Numbered from the stretch's first letter, positions 16,637 through 25,270 are shown. The stretch is 45,623 bases of DNA from Kribbella catacumbae DSM 19601 (GCF_000372465.1 NZ_AQUZ01000067.1:1-45623), one strand, 5' to 3'. The notes: a model not told the origin generated them from the sequence alone. A program made the numbers and translations.

Positions 16637-18192
16637 GCACCGACCGCAGGCCGATCCGCCGGGCGCTGATCAGCGTCTACGACAAGACCGGTCTGGAGGA
16701 GCTCGCGAAGGCACTGTCCGGCGCCGGGGTGCAGATCGTGTCCACCGGTTCCACCGCGGGCCGGATCGCGGCCGCGGGCGTGCCGGTGACCAAGGTCGAG
16801 GAGCTGACCGGGTTCCCCGAGTGCCTCGACGGGCGGGTCAAGACGCTGCACCCGAAGGTGCACGCCGGACTGCTCGCCGACGTCCGCAAAGCCGACCACG
16901 TCGAGCAGCTGGCCGAGATGCGGGTCGAGCCGTTCGACCTGCTGATCAGCAACCTGTACCCGTTCAGCGAGACCGTCGCCTCCGGTGCGTCGCCCGACGA
17001 GTGTGTCGAGCAGATCGACATCGGCGGACCGTCGATGGTCCGCGGCGCGGCCAAGAACCACGCGAACGTGGCCGTCGTGGTGTCGCCGTCGCGGTACGCC
17101 GACATCGTCGCCGCGCTCGACGCGGGCGGGTTCACGCTGGAGGAGCGGCGTCAGCTGGCCGTCGCCGCGTTCGTGCACACGGCGGACTACGACGTCGCCG
17201 TCGCGTCCTGGATGGGCAGCGTGCTCACCGACAGCAGCGCGGGGTCGGGCTTCCCGGCCTGGGTCGGCGCGGGCTGGGACAAGAAGGCGGTACTGCGCTA
17301 CGGCGAGAACCCGCATCAGCCGGCTGCCCTTTACAGCAACGGGCGCAACGGTCTGGCTTCCGCGGAGCAGTTGCACGGCAAGGAGATGTCGTACAACAAC
17401 TACGTCGACGCGGACGCGGCCCGGCGTACGGCGTACGACTTCAGCGAGCCGGCGGTCGCGATCATCAAGCACGCGAACCCCTGTGGCATCGCGGTCGGCA
17501 AGGACATCGCGGAAGCACACCGGCGTGCGCACGAGTGCGACCCGGTCTCGGCGTACGGCGGCGTGATCGCCACCAACCGGCCGGTGTCGGTCGAGCTGGC
17601 CAAGCAGGTCGCGGAAATCTTCACCGAGGTGCTGGTCGCCCCGGCGTACGAGGACGGTGCGGCCGAGATCCTGCAGGCCAAGAAGAACATCCGGCTGCTG
17701 GTCTGCCCGGCGGGCGAGGACGGTCCGCCGGTCGAGATCCGTGCGATCAGCGGCGGCCTGCTGATGCAGCAGAAGGACGTCTTCCAGGCCGACGGCGACG
17801 ACCCGTCGAACTGGACCCTCGCCGCCGGCGAACCCGCCTCCGAGCAGGTGCTGGCCGATCTCGCCTTCGCCTGGAAGGCCTGCCGCGCGGTCAAGTCCAA
17901 CGCGATCCTGCTCGCCTCCGACGGCGCCTCGGTCGGCGTCGGCATGGGCCAGGTCAACCGCGTCGACTCCTGCCGCCTGGCCGTCTCCCGCGCCGGCGAG
18001 CGCGCTGCAGGCTCAGTGGCCGCCTCCGACGCCTTCTTCCCCTTCCCGGACGGCCTCGAGGTGCTCCTCGAAGCCGGCGTAAAGGCAGTCGTCCAGCCCG
18101 GCGGCTCCATCCGCGACGACCTAGCCGTAGCAGCCGCCACCAAGGCCGGCGTCACCATGTACTTCACCGGCACCCGCCACTTCTTCCACTAG
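16633..18192 (+). CDS. purH: bifunctional AICAR transformylase / IMP cyclohydrolase
   Basis: A 519-residue enzyme for the last two steps of IMP synthesis. The N-terminal MGS-like cyclohydrolase domain (residues 1-200) has ALISVYDKTG, VSTGSTAGRIA and DGRVKTLHPKVHAG. The C-terminal transformylase has LRYGENPHQPAALY, the KHANPCG motif with the catalytic Lys-His, and KSNAILLASDG near the end. Full length, with all motifs intact. It starts with GTG inside the purN stop. A hairpin terminator follows at 18209. Confidence 0.97.
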   Translation: MSTDRRPIRRALISVYDKTGLEELAKALSGAGVQIVSTGSTAGRIAAAGVPVTKVEELTGFPECLDGRVKTLHPKVHAGLLADVRKADHVEQLAEMRVEPFDLLISNLYPFSETVASGASPDECVEQIDIGGPSMVRGAAKNHANVAVVVSPSRYADIVAALDAGGFTLEERRQLAVAAFVHTADYDVAVASWMGSVLTDSSAGSGFPAWVGAGWDKKAVLRYGENPHQPAALYSNGRNGLASAEQLHGKEMSYNNYVDADAARRTAYDFSEPAVAIIKHANPCGIAVGKDIAEAHRRAHECDPVSAYGGVIATNRPVSVELAKQVAEIFTEVLVAPAYEDGAAEILQAKKNIRLLVCPAGEDGPPVEIRAISGGLLMQQKDVFQADGDDPSNWTLAAGEPASEQVLADLAFAWKACRAVKSNAILLASDGASVGVGMGQVNRVDSCRLAVSRAGERAAGSVAASDAFFPFPDGLEVLLEAGVKAVVQPGGSIRDDLAVAAATKAGVTMYFTGTRHFFH

Positions 18193-18208
18193 AGGTCTTG
18201 GTGCGGCG

Positions 18209-18248
18209 AACAGCCCCCTGCCCTCCGGTCCGGAAGGCGGGGGCTGTT
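18209..18248 (+). terminator. terminator after purH
   Basis: A 10-bp outer stem (AACAGCCCCC with GGGGGCTGTT) continues, after a one-base bulge, into an inner stem of GCC/GGC and TCC/GGA pairs. It lies 16 bases after the purH stop and ends in TTGCGTTG. It closes the purN-purH unit ahead of the chitinase promoter region. Confidence 0.82.
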
Positions 18249-18369
18249 GCGTTGTCGCAGCAGCCGGAGCCAGCGGGAAAAATGCTTTCGTTAGAGACGT
18301 TGCCTAAATAACTCGACGCGCCCTAGGGTGAGGCCACCTGTCCCTCAAACCCGCCCGTTGGGGAGAAGC

Positions 18370-19647
18370 ATGTCGGTGAAACGTCGGAGTCTCGCGCTGC
18401 TGCTGGCAGCCGTGGTCACGGTCCCGGTCGGACTGTCCGCGGTGCCCGCCGAGGCCCACAGTCAGAAGCGTGTTGTCGGTTACTACACCCAGTGGAGCGG
18501 CTACGACCGCAACTTCCTGGTCGGCGACCTGGTCAAGAACGGAACGGCCGCCAAACTCACCCACCTGAACTACGCGTTCGGCTTCCTGGACGAGCACGGC
18601 AAGTGCATCAGCAGTGATCCGTGGGCCGACTACCAGCGGCCGTTCACCGCCGAGCAGAGCGTCAGCGGCAAGGCCGACGAAGCGGGCCAGCCGCTGTCCG
18701 GCAACCTGAACCAGCTCAAGCAGCTGAAGCAGAAGTTCCCGAAGCTGCGGATCAGCATCTCGCTGGGTGGCTGGACCGGGTCGAAGTACTTCTCGGACGC
18801 CGCGCTCCCCGCCAACCGTGCCGCGCACGTGAAGTCGTGCCTGGACATGTGGCTGAAGGGCAACCTGCCGGGCGCTCCGGCCGGGGCCGCGAAGGGGGTC
18901 TTCGACGGCATCGACCTGGACTGGGAATGGCCTGCCAGCGAAGGCAATCCCGGCAACGTGATCCGTCCTGAGGACCGGGAGAACTTCACCGGTCTGGTGC
19001 GCGAGTACCGCAAGCAGCTCGACCGGGCTTCGTGGCCGTTCCGCGGCCGGTACAACCTGACCGCGTTCCTGCCTGCCGATCCGGTCCAGATCGACCGGGG
19101 GTTCCAGGTCAAGGAGGTCTTCAAGGAGCTGACCTTCGCGACGACGCAGGGCTACGACTATCACGGCGCGTGGGACCCGGTGACGAACCAGCAGTCCGCG
19201 ATCGACGGACCGGAAGGTGATCCGTCGACGGCGGAGTTCAGCTCGCAGGTCACCATCGATGCGTACCTGACGCGAGGTGCGTCGCGGAACAAGCTGGTGA
19301 TGGGCGTGCCGTTCTACAGTCGCGGCTGGACCGGCGTGACGAACCAGAACAACGGCCTGTTCCAGCCCGCGACGGGGCCGGCGCCGGCGACGTACGAGGC
19401 GGGCTATGAGGACTACCGGATCCTCAAGACGAAGGCGAGCACGTTCACGGTGCACCGCGACACCAAGGCCGGGTTCGCCTGGCTGTTCGACGGAACGACC
19501 TTCTGGACCTGGGACGACCCGACGGAGATGAAGCGCAAAGCGCAGTACATCTCCCAGCGCGACCTCGGCGGCGCGATGATCTGGTCGCTCGACGGTGACA
19601 CATCAAATGGGGAGCTGATCTCTGCGTTGCACCGTAATCTGCGGTAG
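18370..19647 (+). CDS. secreted GH18 chitinase
   Basis: A 425-residue secreted endochitinase. The signal peptide runs over about residues 1-32 (RRSLALLLAAVVTVPVGL, then AVPAEAHS). The GH18 barrel starts at RVVGYYTQWSGYDR; strand 3 has ISLGGWTGSKYF and the catalytic strand 4 motif is DGIDLDWEW (DxxDxDxE, with the Glu as acid). Late motifs are TQGYDYHG, GVPFYSRGW and GAMIWSLDGD. There is no chitin-binding module, so it is a bare catalytic domain of the ChiC/ChiD-like bacterial group. The ATG at 18370 has GGGGAG upstream. The stop codon abuts the GTG of the next gene. I did not find the typical Streptomyces chitinase direct-repeat operator in the 120 bp upstream. Confidence 0.95.
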   Translation: MSVKRRSLALLLAAVVTVPVGLSAVPAEAHSQKRVVGYYTQWSGYDRNFLVGDLVKNGTAAKLTHLNYAFGFLDEHGKCISSDPWADYQRPFTAEQSVSGKADEAGQPLSGNLNQLKQLKQKFPKLRISISLGGWTGSKYFSDAALPANRAAHVKSCLDMWLKGNLPGAPAGAAKGVFDGIDLDWEWPASEGNPGNVIRPEDRENFTGLVREYRKQLDRASWPFRGRYNLTAFLPADPVQIDRGFQVKEVFKELTFATTQGYDYHGAWDPVTNQQSAIDGPEGDPSTAEFSSQVTIDAYLTRGASRNKLVMGVPFYSRGWTGVTNQNNGLFQPATGPAPATYEAGYEDYRILKTKASTFTVHRDTKAGFAWLFDGTTFWTWDDPTEMKRKAQYISQRDLGGAMIWSLDGDTSNGELISALHRNLR

Positions 19648-20283
19648 GTGAGCAACGACTTCCTGATGGACCGGTTCGCCGCGACGAGCGCCGAACCGGT
19701 CCATCTCGGTCTTTCCGAGGCGACCGTGACCCGGCTACACCGCGGCACCGAAGTCCTTTTCCACAAGGAAGGCCCGGGTGTTGACGACGAGGCCGACCGC
19801 CTCGCCTGGCTCGGCAGCACAGGCTTCCCGTGCCCTCAGCTCCTCGACCGCGGCGTCAACTGGATGCTCACCTCCGAGCTCCCAGGCCGAGACGCTTCCC
19901 AACCCTGGCCGGCTGCCCAGCGCCCCGCCGTACTGCGAGCGATCGCCGACGGCCTGCGCCAACTCCACACCTTGACCGACTGCCCTTTCATCTCACCGTT
20001 CCCAGGCGATCCCCAGGTCCTCACCCACGGCGACTACTGCGCGCCAAACGTCTTCATAGACCCGGAAACCCTCCGTTTCACAGGCGTCCTGGACCTAAGT
20101 CACCTCGGCCTCGGCGACCCCTACGTCGACATCGCCCTGATGATGAACAGCCTCTCCAACAACCTGAACCCCCAGTACGGCGGCCCACCCGCCGCCCGCC
20201 TCTTCGCCAAAACCTACGGAGCCAACCCCGACGACCCACGCGTCAAGTACTTCATCGACTGGACAGCCACAGGTTCAGGTTGA
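19648..20283 (+). CDS. aminoglycoside 3'-phosphotransferase-like kinase
   Basis: A 211-residue protein of the APH/choline-kinase superfamily. The catalytic Brenner motif is LTHGDYCAPNVF, with the catalytic Asp and the Mg-binding Asn. The DFG-like segment is GVLDLSHLGLGDPYVDIAL, as in APH(3') enzymes. An N-terminal WLGSTGFPCPQLLD and a SELPGRDAS loop also fit. It is about 40 residues shorter than typical APH(3') (~250-265), mostly at the N-terminal ATP lobe, so it may be a reduced family member with a different substrate. The GTG start comes directly after the chitinase TAG, implying translational coupling. Its last 32 bases overlap the convergent asparagine synthetase gene. Resistance activity is not shown by sequence. 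Confidence 0.8.
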   Translation: MSNDFLMDRFAATSAEPVHLGLSEATVTRLHRGTEVLFHKEGPGVDDEADRLAWLGSTGFPCPQLLDRGVNWMLTSELPGRDASQPWPAAQRPAVLRAIADGLRQLHTLTDCPFISPFPGDPQVLTHGDYCAPNVFIDPETLRFTGVLDLSHLGLGDPYVDIALMMNSLSNNLNPQYGGPPAARLFAKTYGANPDDPRVKYFIDWTATGSG

Positions 20284-22063
20284 GGGTGAAATCGATGCCT
20301 GCCCGGGTGGCGCGGGTGGTGATCGGGCGGGTCAGGCGGTCGCGGAGGCGTTGGGGGTCCAGGTAGGTCCAGACGGGGGCGGTCGGGGTTGCCAGGAGGT
20401 CGGAGGCCTGGTCCCGGATCGCCCTGTCGTACAAGGGATCCTGGGTGATCGGGTAGGGGGCTTTGGTGCGGGTGGCGACGCTGGCTGGGAGGAGATCGGC
20501 CGTGGCGGCTCGTAGTACGGACTTCTCCTGGCCGTCGAAGGTGTGGTGGGTCCAGGGTGTGTTGAAGGCGTACTCGACCAGCCGGTGGTCGCAGAACGGG
20601 ACCCGTACTTCGAGACCGACGGCCATGCTCAACCGGTCCTTGCGGTCGAGCAGATCGGGCAGCCAGCGGGTCAGATGCAGGTGGAATATCTCGCGCATCC
20701 GGCGCTGGATACCCGTTTCCCCTGCCAGTACAGGGACTTCGGCCAAGGCCTGCCGGTAGTGGTCGGCGCGGTAGGTGGCGAGTGCGAGACCGGCAGCGAC
20801 CTCGTCTCGCAGTAGAGCCTGGTACGTGCCGCTGCGGCCGGTGAAGTAGCGCCACGGGTACCCGTCGGTGGTCAGCGTGTCCGGCTGATGGAACCACGGA
20901 TAGCCACCGAAGACCTCATCGGCGCTTTCCCCAGAGATCGCCACGGTCGTGTGCTCGCGAACCGCCTTGAACAGCAGGTAGAGCGACGTGTCCATGTCGC
21001 CGGTCGCAGGTGCATCGCGCGCGCTGACCGCCGCCTGCCGGACGGCCGGATCGGTGAGGGCGGCCGAGTCGAGCACGATGTCGTGGTGATCGAGGCCGCA
21101 GTGCGCGACCATGTCCCGCACGTACGGAGCGTCCGGAGTGGTGCGGAGCTGGTCGGGAACGAAGTGACTTCCAGCGAAGTCGACAGAGAACGTGCGCAGG
21201 GCACCCTGTCCGGTACGACGTGAGGCGCGTTGCCCCAAGGCAGCCAGCACACTGGAGTCCAACCCGCCCGACAGCAACGCACCGAGCGGAACATCAGCGT
21301 GCACGTGGCGTTCGGCGATGTCCTCCAGCAGGCCACGCACCCGATCGACGGTGGTGGGCAGGTCGTCGAGGTGCGGACGAGCCTGCAGTTCCCAGTAGCT
21401 CCGCTCGCGGAGGCCGTGAGCATCCAGCACCAGCATGCTGCCCGGCCGGAGCTCGTGAACCCCTTGGTAGAGGCTGCTCCCCGGCGTACGGACAGAGGCG
21501 AGGAAGTCGCGCAGACCGTCCGTAGCGACGGCCGGGGTGATCATTCCGCTGGCGAACAACGCCTTGGGCTCGGAGGCGAACAGCAACCCGTCGCCGTGAC
21601 GGGCGTAGAACAGCGGCTTGACGCCCAGCCGGTCGCGGACGAGCAGGAGCTGGTGCCGCGCTGCGTCCCACAGCGCGAAAGCGTACATCCCGTTGAAGCG
21701 GGCGGGAGCGTCTACTCCCCACTCCTGGCAGGCGTGCAGCACGACTTCGGTGTCGGTGTCGGTGCGGAACTTGTGGCCGGCCAGCTCCAGCTCGGCCCGT
21801 AGCTCGAGGTGGTTGTAGACCTCGCCCGTGTACGCCAGTACGACGACGGGCCGGTCCTGGTCGTCATGGACGAACATGGGTTGCTGGCCGTGCTCGGGGT
21901 CCATCACCGCGAGCCTGCGATGTCCGAGTACGGCGTGCGCGCCGGCCCACTGGCCCGCGTCGTCCGGTCCTCTGGCGGCCAGGGTGTCGGTCATCATCCG
22001 GACCGTTCGGTCCTGGTCCTGCAGCGGGCGTGCCAGATCGGCCCAGCCGGCGATGCCACACAT
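20252..22063 (-). CDS. asnB: glutamine-dependent asparagine synthetase (AsnB class)
   Basis: A 603-residue two-domain amidotransferase. The N-terminal class II glutaminase starts MCGIAGWADL with nucleophile Cys2 and has RGPDDAGQW and YTGEVYNHLELR. The C-terminal synthetase has the PP-loop LLSGGLDSSVLAA (Ser265-Ser271), ISGESADEVFGGYPWF, and EVRVPFCDHRLVEYAF. The intact Cys2 separates it from beta-lactam synthetases, which lack it. It is divergent from a lone ketosynthase gene, 130 bp apart. AsnB-type enzymes near polyketide genes (OxyD-like) can amidate acyl substrates, but a plain asparagine synthetase is the default reading. The start has a GGAGGA site. Its 3' end overlaps the APH-like gene. 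Confidence 0.9.
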   Translation of the reverse strand: MCGIAGWADLARPLQDQDRTVRMMTDTLAARGPDDAGQWAGAHAVLGHRRLAVMDPEHGQQPMFVHDDQDRPVVVLAYTGEVYNHLELRAELELAGHKFRTDTDTEVVLHACQEWGVDAPARFNGMYAFALWDAARHQLLLVRDRLGVKPLFYARHGDGLLFASEPKALFASGMITPAVATDGLRDFLASVRTPGSSLYQGVHELRPGSMLVLDAHGLRERSYWELQARPHLDDLPTTVDRVRGLLEDIAERHVHADVPLGALLSGGLDSSVLAALGQRASRRTGQGALRTFSVDFAGSHFVPDQLRTTPDAPYVRDMVAHCGLDHHDIVLDSAALTDPAVRQAAVSARDAPATGDMDTSLYLLFKAVREHTTVAISGESADEVFGGYPWFHQPDTLTTDGYPWRYFTGRSGTYQALLRDEVAAGLALATYRADHYRQALAEVPVLAGETGIQRRMREIFHLHLTRWLPDLLDRKDRLSMAVGLEVRVPFCDHRLVEYAFNTPWTHHTFDGQEKSVLRAATADLLPASVATRTKAPYPITQDPLYDRAIRDQASDLLATPTAPVWTYLDPQRLRDRLTRPITTRATRAGIDFTLNLNLWLSSR

Positions 22064-22193
22064 CTACTGAATTCCTCCGAGGGAGAAAAGTGGCGCTGCC
22101 GCGACGGCCAGCCATCCGGGTGATCACCCTTCCGGCTCGAATGATTACATACGGTAGTTACAGTCCGGTCACGCTAAGAGCAAACGAGGTCAG
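22064..22193. promoter_or_regulatory. divergent promoter region of asnB and the ketosynthase, with a 12-bp palindrome
   Basis: The 130-bp gap between two divergent starts. A perfect palindrome, GGGTGATCACCC (22118-22129), sits near its middle. The part from 22140 to 22165 is clearly AT-richer (ATGATTACATACGG) and probably holds a promoter for the rightward gene. Shared control by a factor binding the palindrome is an inference; no regulator gene is adjacent. Confidence 0.5.
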
Positions 22194-23507
22194 ATGAGTC
22201 CGCACGAGCCGATCGCGATCGTCGGGATGGGTTGCCGCTTCCCCGGCGCCGCCAGCCATCGGGAGGTGTGGCAGCTGCTCGACGACGGGGTCGATGCCGT
22301 CGTACCGGTGGGTCCTCCAGGACGCGTCGAGACGGCCGACCTGTACGACGTGACGCCACGCCTGCGGGGGCGACTCGTCAGCCGCGCCGGCGGCTTCATC
22401 GATTCCACAGGTGACTTCGATGCCGACGAGTTCGGGATCTCCGACCGTGAGGCGGCGGTGCTGGATCCGCAGCACCGAGTGCTGCTGAGCACGACCAGAG
22501 ACGCGTTGCTCGATGCCGGCCTCAGCGCGGAATCGATCGCCGGTCAGGATCTTGGTGTCTTCATCGGTCAGAGCACGGGTGAGCACTGGGACATCCTGCG
22601 GACCAGCGGTTCGGTGGACATGTACGCGATCGCGGGCGCGGCTGCTCGCAGTATGGCGTCGGGACGGATCAGCCACGCCTGGGATCTCCGCGGGCCGTGC
22701 GCAACGGTCGATGCCGCGTGCTCCTCAGGCACTCTAGCCGTGCATCTGGCCTGTCAGAGTCTGCGCACCGGCGAGTGCGACACCGCCGTAGCCGGTGGAG
22801 TCAGTCTCGTTCTGGGCACCGATCACACCGTCGGCTACTCCGCGGCGGGCATGTTGTCGGCTACCGGACGCTGCCGCTTCGGCGACGAGGAGGCAGACGG
22901 CTTCATTCGCAGTGACGGAGCGGGCGTCGTGGTCCTCAAGCGGCTCGCCCAGGCGCACGCCGACGGAGACACGGTGCATGCGGTGATCCTCGGCAGCGCC
23001 CAAGCGAGCAAAGGGCGGACCGCCAAGGCGATCATCGCTCCATCGGTCGAGGGTTATCTCCAGGTGATCAACCGGGCCTGTGCCAACGCCGGCATCGCAC
23101 CAGAACAGATCGGCTACGTAGAGGCGCACGGGAACGCCGCGCCGGCCGGCGACACCATCGAACTGCAGGCGATCGGCACGGCCATCGGGCTGCGCCGCCC
23201 GCCGGGCCAGCCCTGTCTGGTCGGCTCGATCAAGACGAACATCGGCCACCCGGAGGCCGCCGGTGGTCTCGCCGGCCTGATCAAAACCGCCCTGGTACTA
23301 CGGAATCGCAGCCTCCCCGCCAGCCTGCACTGCTCCCAACCCACCTCGAGCGTCGACTGGACGGGCCTCGGTATCGCACCCGTCCCTGACCGACTCGCCT
23401 GGCCCTACCCCGGCCCAGCCATCGCAGGCCTCAACACCTACGGCCTCTCCGGCACCTTCGTCCACCTAATCCTCACCGAGCCGCCCGTTGGTCGGCTGCC
23501 GCACTGA
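22194..23507 (+). CDS. stand-alone type I-like beta-ketoacyl synthase
   Basis: A 437-residue protein made of a single ketosynthase domain. It opens with EPIAIVGMGCRFPGA, as in modular polyketide synthases. The active-site Cys176 lies in VDAACSSGTLAVHL (usual: DTACSSSL). His312 lies in EAHGNAAPAGDTIEL (usual: EAHGTGTxxGDPIE) and His352 in KTNIGHPEAAGGLAGLIK. The Cys-His-His triad is complete, so condensation chemistry is possible. The altered flanks, and the end NTYGLSGTFVHLIL (usual: FGISGTNAHVIL), mark a divergent group. There is no acyltransferase, ketoreductase or carrier protein in this gene or anywhere in the window, so partners must act in trans. It is divergent from asnB. Product unknown; a starter-forming or lipid-related condensing enzyme is possible. 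Confidence 0.88.
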   Translation: MSPHEPIAIVGMGCRFPGAASHREVWQLLDDGVDAVVPVGPPGRVETADLYDVTPRLRGRLVSRAGGFIDSTGDFDADEFGISDREAAVLDPQHRVLLSTTRDALLDAGLSAESIAGQDLGVFIGQSTGEHWDILRTSGSVDMYAIAGAAARSMASGRISHAWDLRGPCATVDAACSSGTLAVHLACQSLRTGECDTAVAGGVSLVLGTDHTVGYSAAGMLSATGRCRFGDEEADGFIRSDGAGVVVLKRLAQAHADGDTVHAVILGSAQASKGRTAKAIIAPSVEGYLQVINRACANAGIAPEQIGYVEAHGNAAPAGDTIELQAIGTAIGLRRPPGQPCLVGSIKTNIGHPEAAGGLAGLIKTALVLRNRSLPASLHCSQPTSSVDWTGLGIAPVPDRLAWPYPGPAIAGLNTYGLSGTFVHLILTEPPVGRLPH

Positions 23508-23526
23508 GCCACCAACGCATCCAGGC

Positions 23527-24081
23527 TCAGCCGTTTTCTTCCTGCTCGTCAATCGTTTCGCAGCGAGTGGCCGTCAGGACAAGAGCGGACGTTGTCTCTG
23601 CCCAGTACGAACGCTTGCCGACGGTGTAGTCGACGCGCAGGGCACGGAATGACGCGTCGCCGTTGCCGGAGTCTCTGACGATGTGGGCCAGCAGGTTGTG
23701 GGTCGTGCCCGCCGGTACGACGTACCCGGCCGCAGGTTTTCTGCTCTCCCACTGCGTTCCTCTGGCGGGCTCTTCAGCAGTTCGGGGCGGCCATTTGGTC
23801 GAGCTGCCGAACAGGTCACCGGTGGCAGGCAGTAAGGCAGCCTCGGTCAGCTGCAAACCCTTGGGGTCGACCAGTGAAACACCTGTGATGGTGGCCGGCT
23901 CGTCGCCGTTGTTCCTGACGACGTCGCCGCCCGAGGTGGCATCACGGGTGCCCGAAGGCATCGGCATACACAACTTGATGGCGGATTCGCCTGCAGACAA
24001 GGGGCCGTCATGATCGGACCCAAGCGAGCAACTCGCGCATGCGAGCGCAGTCAGTGCTGCTGCTACCCCGAAGATTCTCAC
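23527..24081 (-). CDS. putative secreted lipoprotein of unknown function
   Basis: A 184-residue exported protein. The N-terminus MRIFGVAAALTALACASCS is a short signal peptide with a Cys at 15 and 18; one of these is probably the lipidated Cys, although neither gives a textbook lipobox. The mature part is polar. It has an acidic-residue start, VVRNNGDEPATITGVSLVDP and a later VPAGTTHNLLAHI segment, suggesting a beta-sandwich. I recognise no family. The start is a GTG. Convergent with the ketosynthase (19 bp between stops) and downstream of the pirin gene on the same strand (16 bp gap), so it may be the last gene of that transcript. Confidence 0.65.
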   Translation of the reverse strand: MRIFGVAAALTALACASCSLGSDHDGPLSAGESAIKLCMPMPSGTRDATSGGDVVRNNGDEPATITGVSLVDPKGLQLTEAALLPATGDLFGSSTKWPPRTAEEPARGTQWESRKPAAGYVVPAGTTHNLLAHIVRDSGNGDASFRALRVDYTVGKRSYWAETTSALVLTATRCETIDEQEENG

Positions 24082-24097
24082 TTCGGGACTGTAGTGG

Positions 24098-25084
24098 TCA
24101 GTTGGACTCGTGGAGGGTGGTGGTGAGGCCGTGGACGGCGGGGATGGTGCCTAGTTTGCCGGCCTGGAAGTCTTCGAAGGCTTGGATGACTTCTTCGCGG
24201 GTGTTCATCACGAAGGGGCCGGCCATGGCGATCGGCTCGCGGATCGGGCGGCCGCCGAGGATGAGGACTTCGAGGTTCGGTTCTGCGGAAGGTTGCGAGA
24301 GGGCGGCCGCAGTACGGATGGTGTCGCCGGGGCCGAAGAGGGCGAGTTGGCCCTTGCGGATCGGGCGGTGGTCGGCGCCGACCGTGCCTTGGCCGGCGAG
24401 TACGTAGGCGAGCGCGTTGTACTCCGGTTGCCAGGGCAGCACCATCTCGGCGCCTGGGCTGACTGTCGCGTGTATCAGCGTGATCGGCGTGTTCGTCGAG
24501 CCGGGACCGTCATGCCCGTCGACCGAGCCGGCGATGACGCGGATCAGCGCGCCGCCGTCCGGTGTGGACAGCAGAGCGGAGTCGCCACCACGGATGTCCT
24601 GGTACTTCGGTGCTGCCCACTTCTGCGCCTTGGGCAGGTTCACCCAGAGCTGGATGCCGTGGAAGAGGCCGCCGCTCAGCACCAGGTGCTCCGGCGGCGT
24701 CTCGATGTGCAGGAGTCCGCTGCCGGCCGTCATCCACTGGGTGTCGCCGTTGGAGATGACGCCGCCGCCACCCTGGGAGTCCTGGTGCTCCATGATCCCG
24801 TCGAGCATGTACGTGACGGTCTCGAATCCCCGGTGCGGGTGCCACGGCGTGCCCTTCGGCTCACCCGGTGCGTACTCGACCTCACCCATCTGGTCCATGT
24901 GGATGAACGGATCGAGATCGCGCATGTCGACCCCCGCGAAGGCCCGGCGTACGGGGAAGCCCTCACCCTCGTACCCACTCGGTGCGGAGGTCACCGAACG
25001 CACCGCTCTCTCCTTGGCGACGGCCAGGTCGGGCTGGTGAACGCGCGGCAGCACGGTGATGTCGCTGACGGTGACGGCAGGCAT
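24098..25084 (-). CDS. pirin family protein (bicupin)
   Basis: A 328-residue bicupin. The N-terminal cupin has the pirin signature DPFIHMDQMGEVEY, then GTPWHPHRGFETVTYMLDG and SGLLHIETPPEH, which supply the His and Glu iron ligands. The C-terminal cupin and the PIREPIAMAGPFVMNTREEV tail are typical. Known pirins act as quercetin 2,3-dioxygenases or as redox-linked regulators; which applies here is open. The ATG at 25084 is chosen because family similarity starts there; the same frame extends to 25384 only through repeat DNA. An AT-rich inverted repeat upstream may be an operator. Confidence 0.9.
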   Translation of the reverse strand: MPAVTVSDITVLPRVHQPDLAVAKERAVRSVTSAPSGYEGEGFPVRRAFAGVDMRDLDPFIHMDQMGEVEYAPGEPKGTPWHPHRGFETVTYMLDGIMEHQDSQGGGGVISNGDTQWMTAGSGLLHIETPPEHLVLSGGLFHGIQLWVNLPKAQKWAAPKYQDIRGGDSALLSTPDGGALIRVIAGSVDGHDGPGSTNTPITLIHATVSPGAEMVLPWQPEYNALAYVLAGQGTVGADHRPIRKGQLALFGPGDTIRTAAALSQPSAEPNLEVLILGGRPIREPIAMAGPFVMNTREEVIQAFEDFQAGKLGTIPAVHGLTTTLHESN

Positions 25085-25104
25085 GGCAGATCCCCTCGAT
25101 CGAA

Positions 25105-25122
25105 TAGTTAAAGAATAAACTA
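25105..25122. promoter_or_regulatory. AT-rich inverted repeat upstream of the pirin gene
   Basis: TAGTT...AACTA arms around AAAGAAT, in a very AT-rich patch 20-40 bases before the pirin ATG. The location fits a core promoter or a MarR/Rrf2-type operator, common for pirin genes. No such regulator is adjacent. Confidence 0.4.
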
Positions 25123-25165
25123 CCCACCTCAACCCCGGCAACACACCCCGCATTCCGCCGCCTGA

Positions 25166-25270
25166 CCGAGCCCACCACTGGTGGGCTTGAACACGAAATG
25201 GCGGGTCTGAACAAGGCACACCTTGTTCAGACCCGCCGCAGGCGGTCCGAGCCCACCAGTGGTGGGCTCG
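25166..25270 (-). repeat. 105-bp three-palindrome repeated element, copy A
   Basis: Three palindromes in a row: GCCCACCA-C-TGGTGGGC (25170-25186); a perfect 17-bp stem with a CACA loop (25200-25237, containing TGAACAAGG/CCTTGTTCA); and an 11-bp stem, CGAGCCCACCA-G-TGGTGGGCTCG (25248-25270). The outer two are nearly identical. The whole aligns without gaps to the reverse complement of 29510-29614, about 78 of 105 positions by hand count. It is non-coding and lies downstream of the MMPL gene. Strand is given relative to that gene's transcription. Confidence 0.85.

Noticed and set aside
20252..22063. Beta-lactam synthetase in place of asparagine synthetase
   Set aside because: The glutaminase nucleophile Cys2 and its domain motifs are intact, which beta-lactam synthetases lack.
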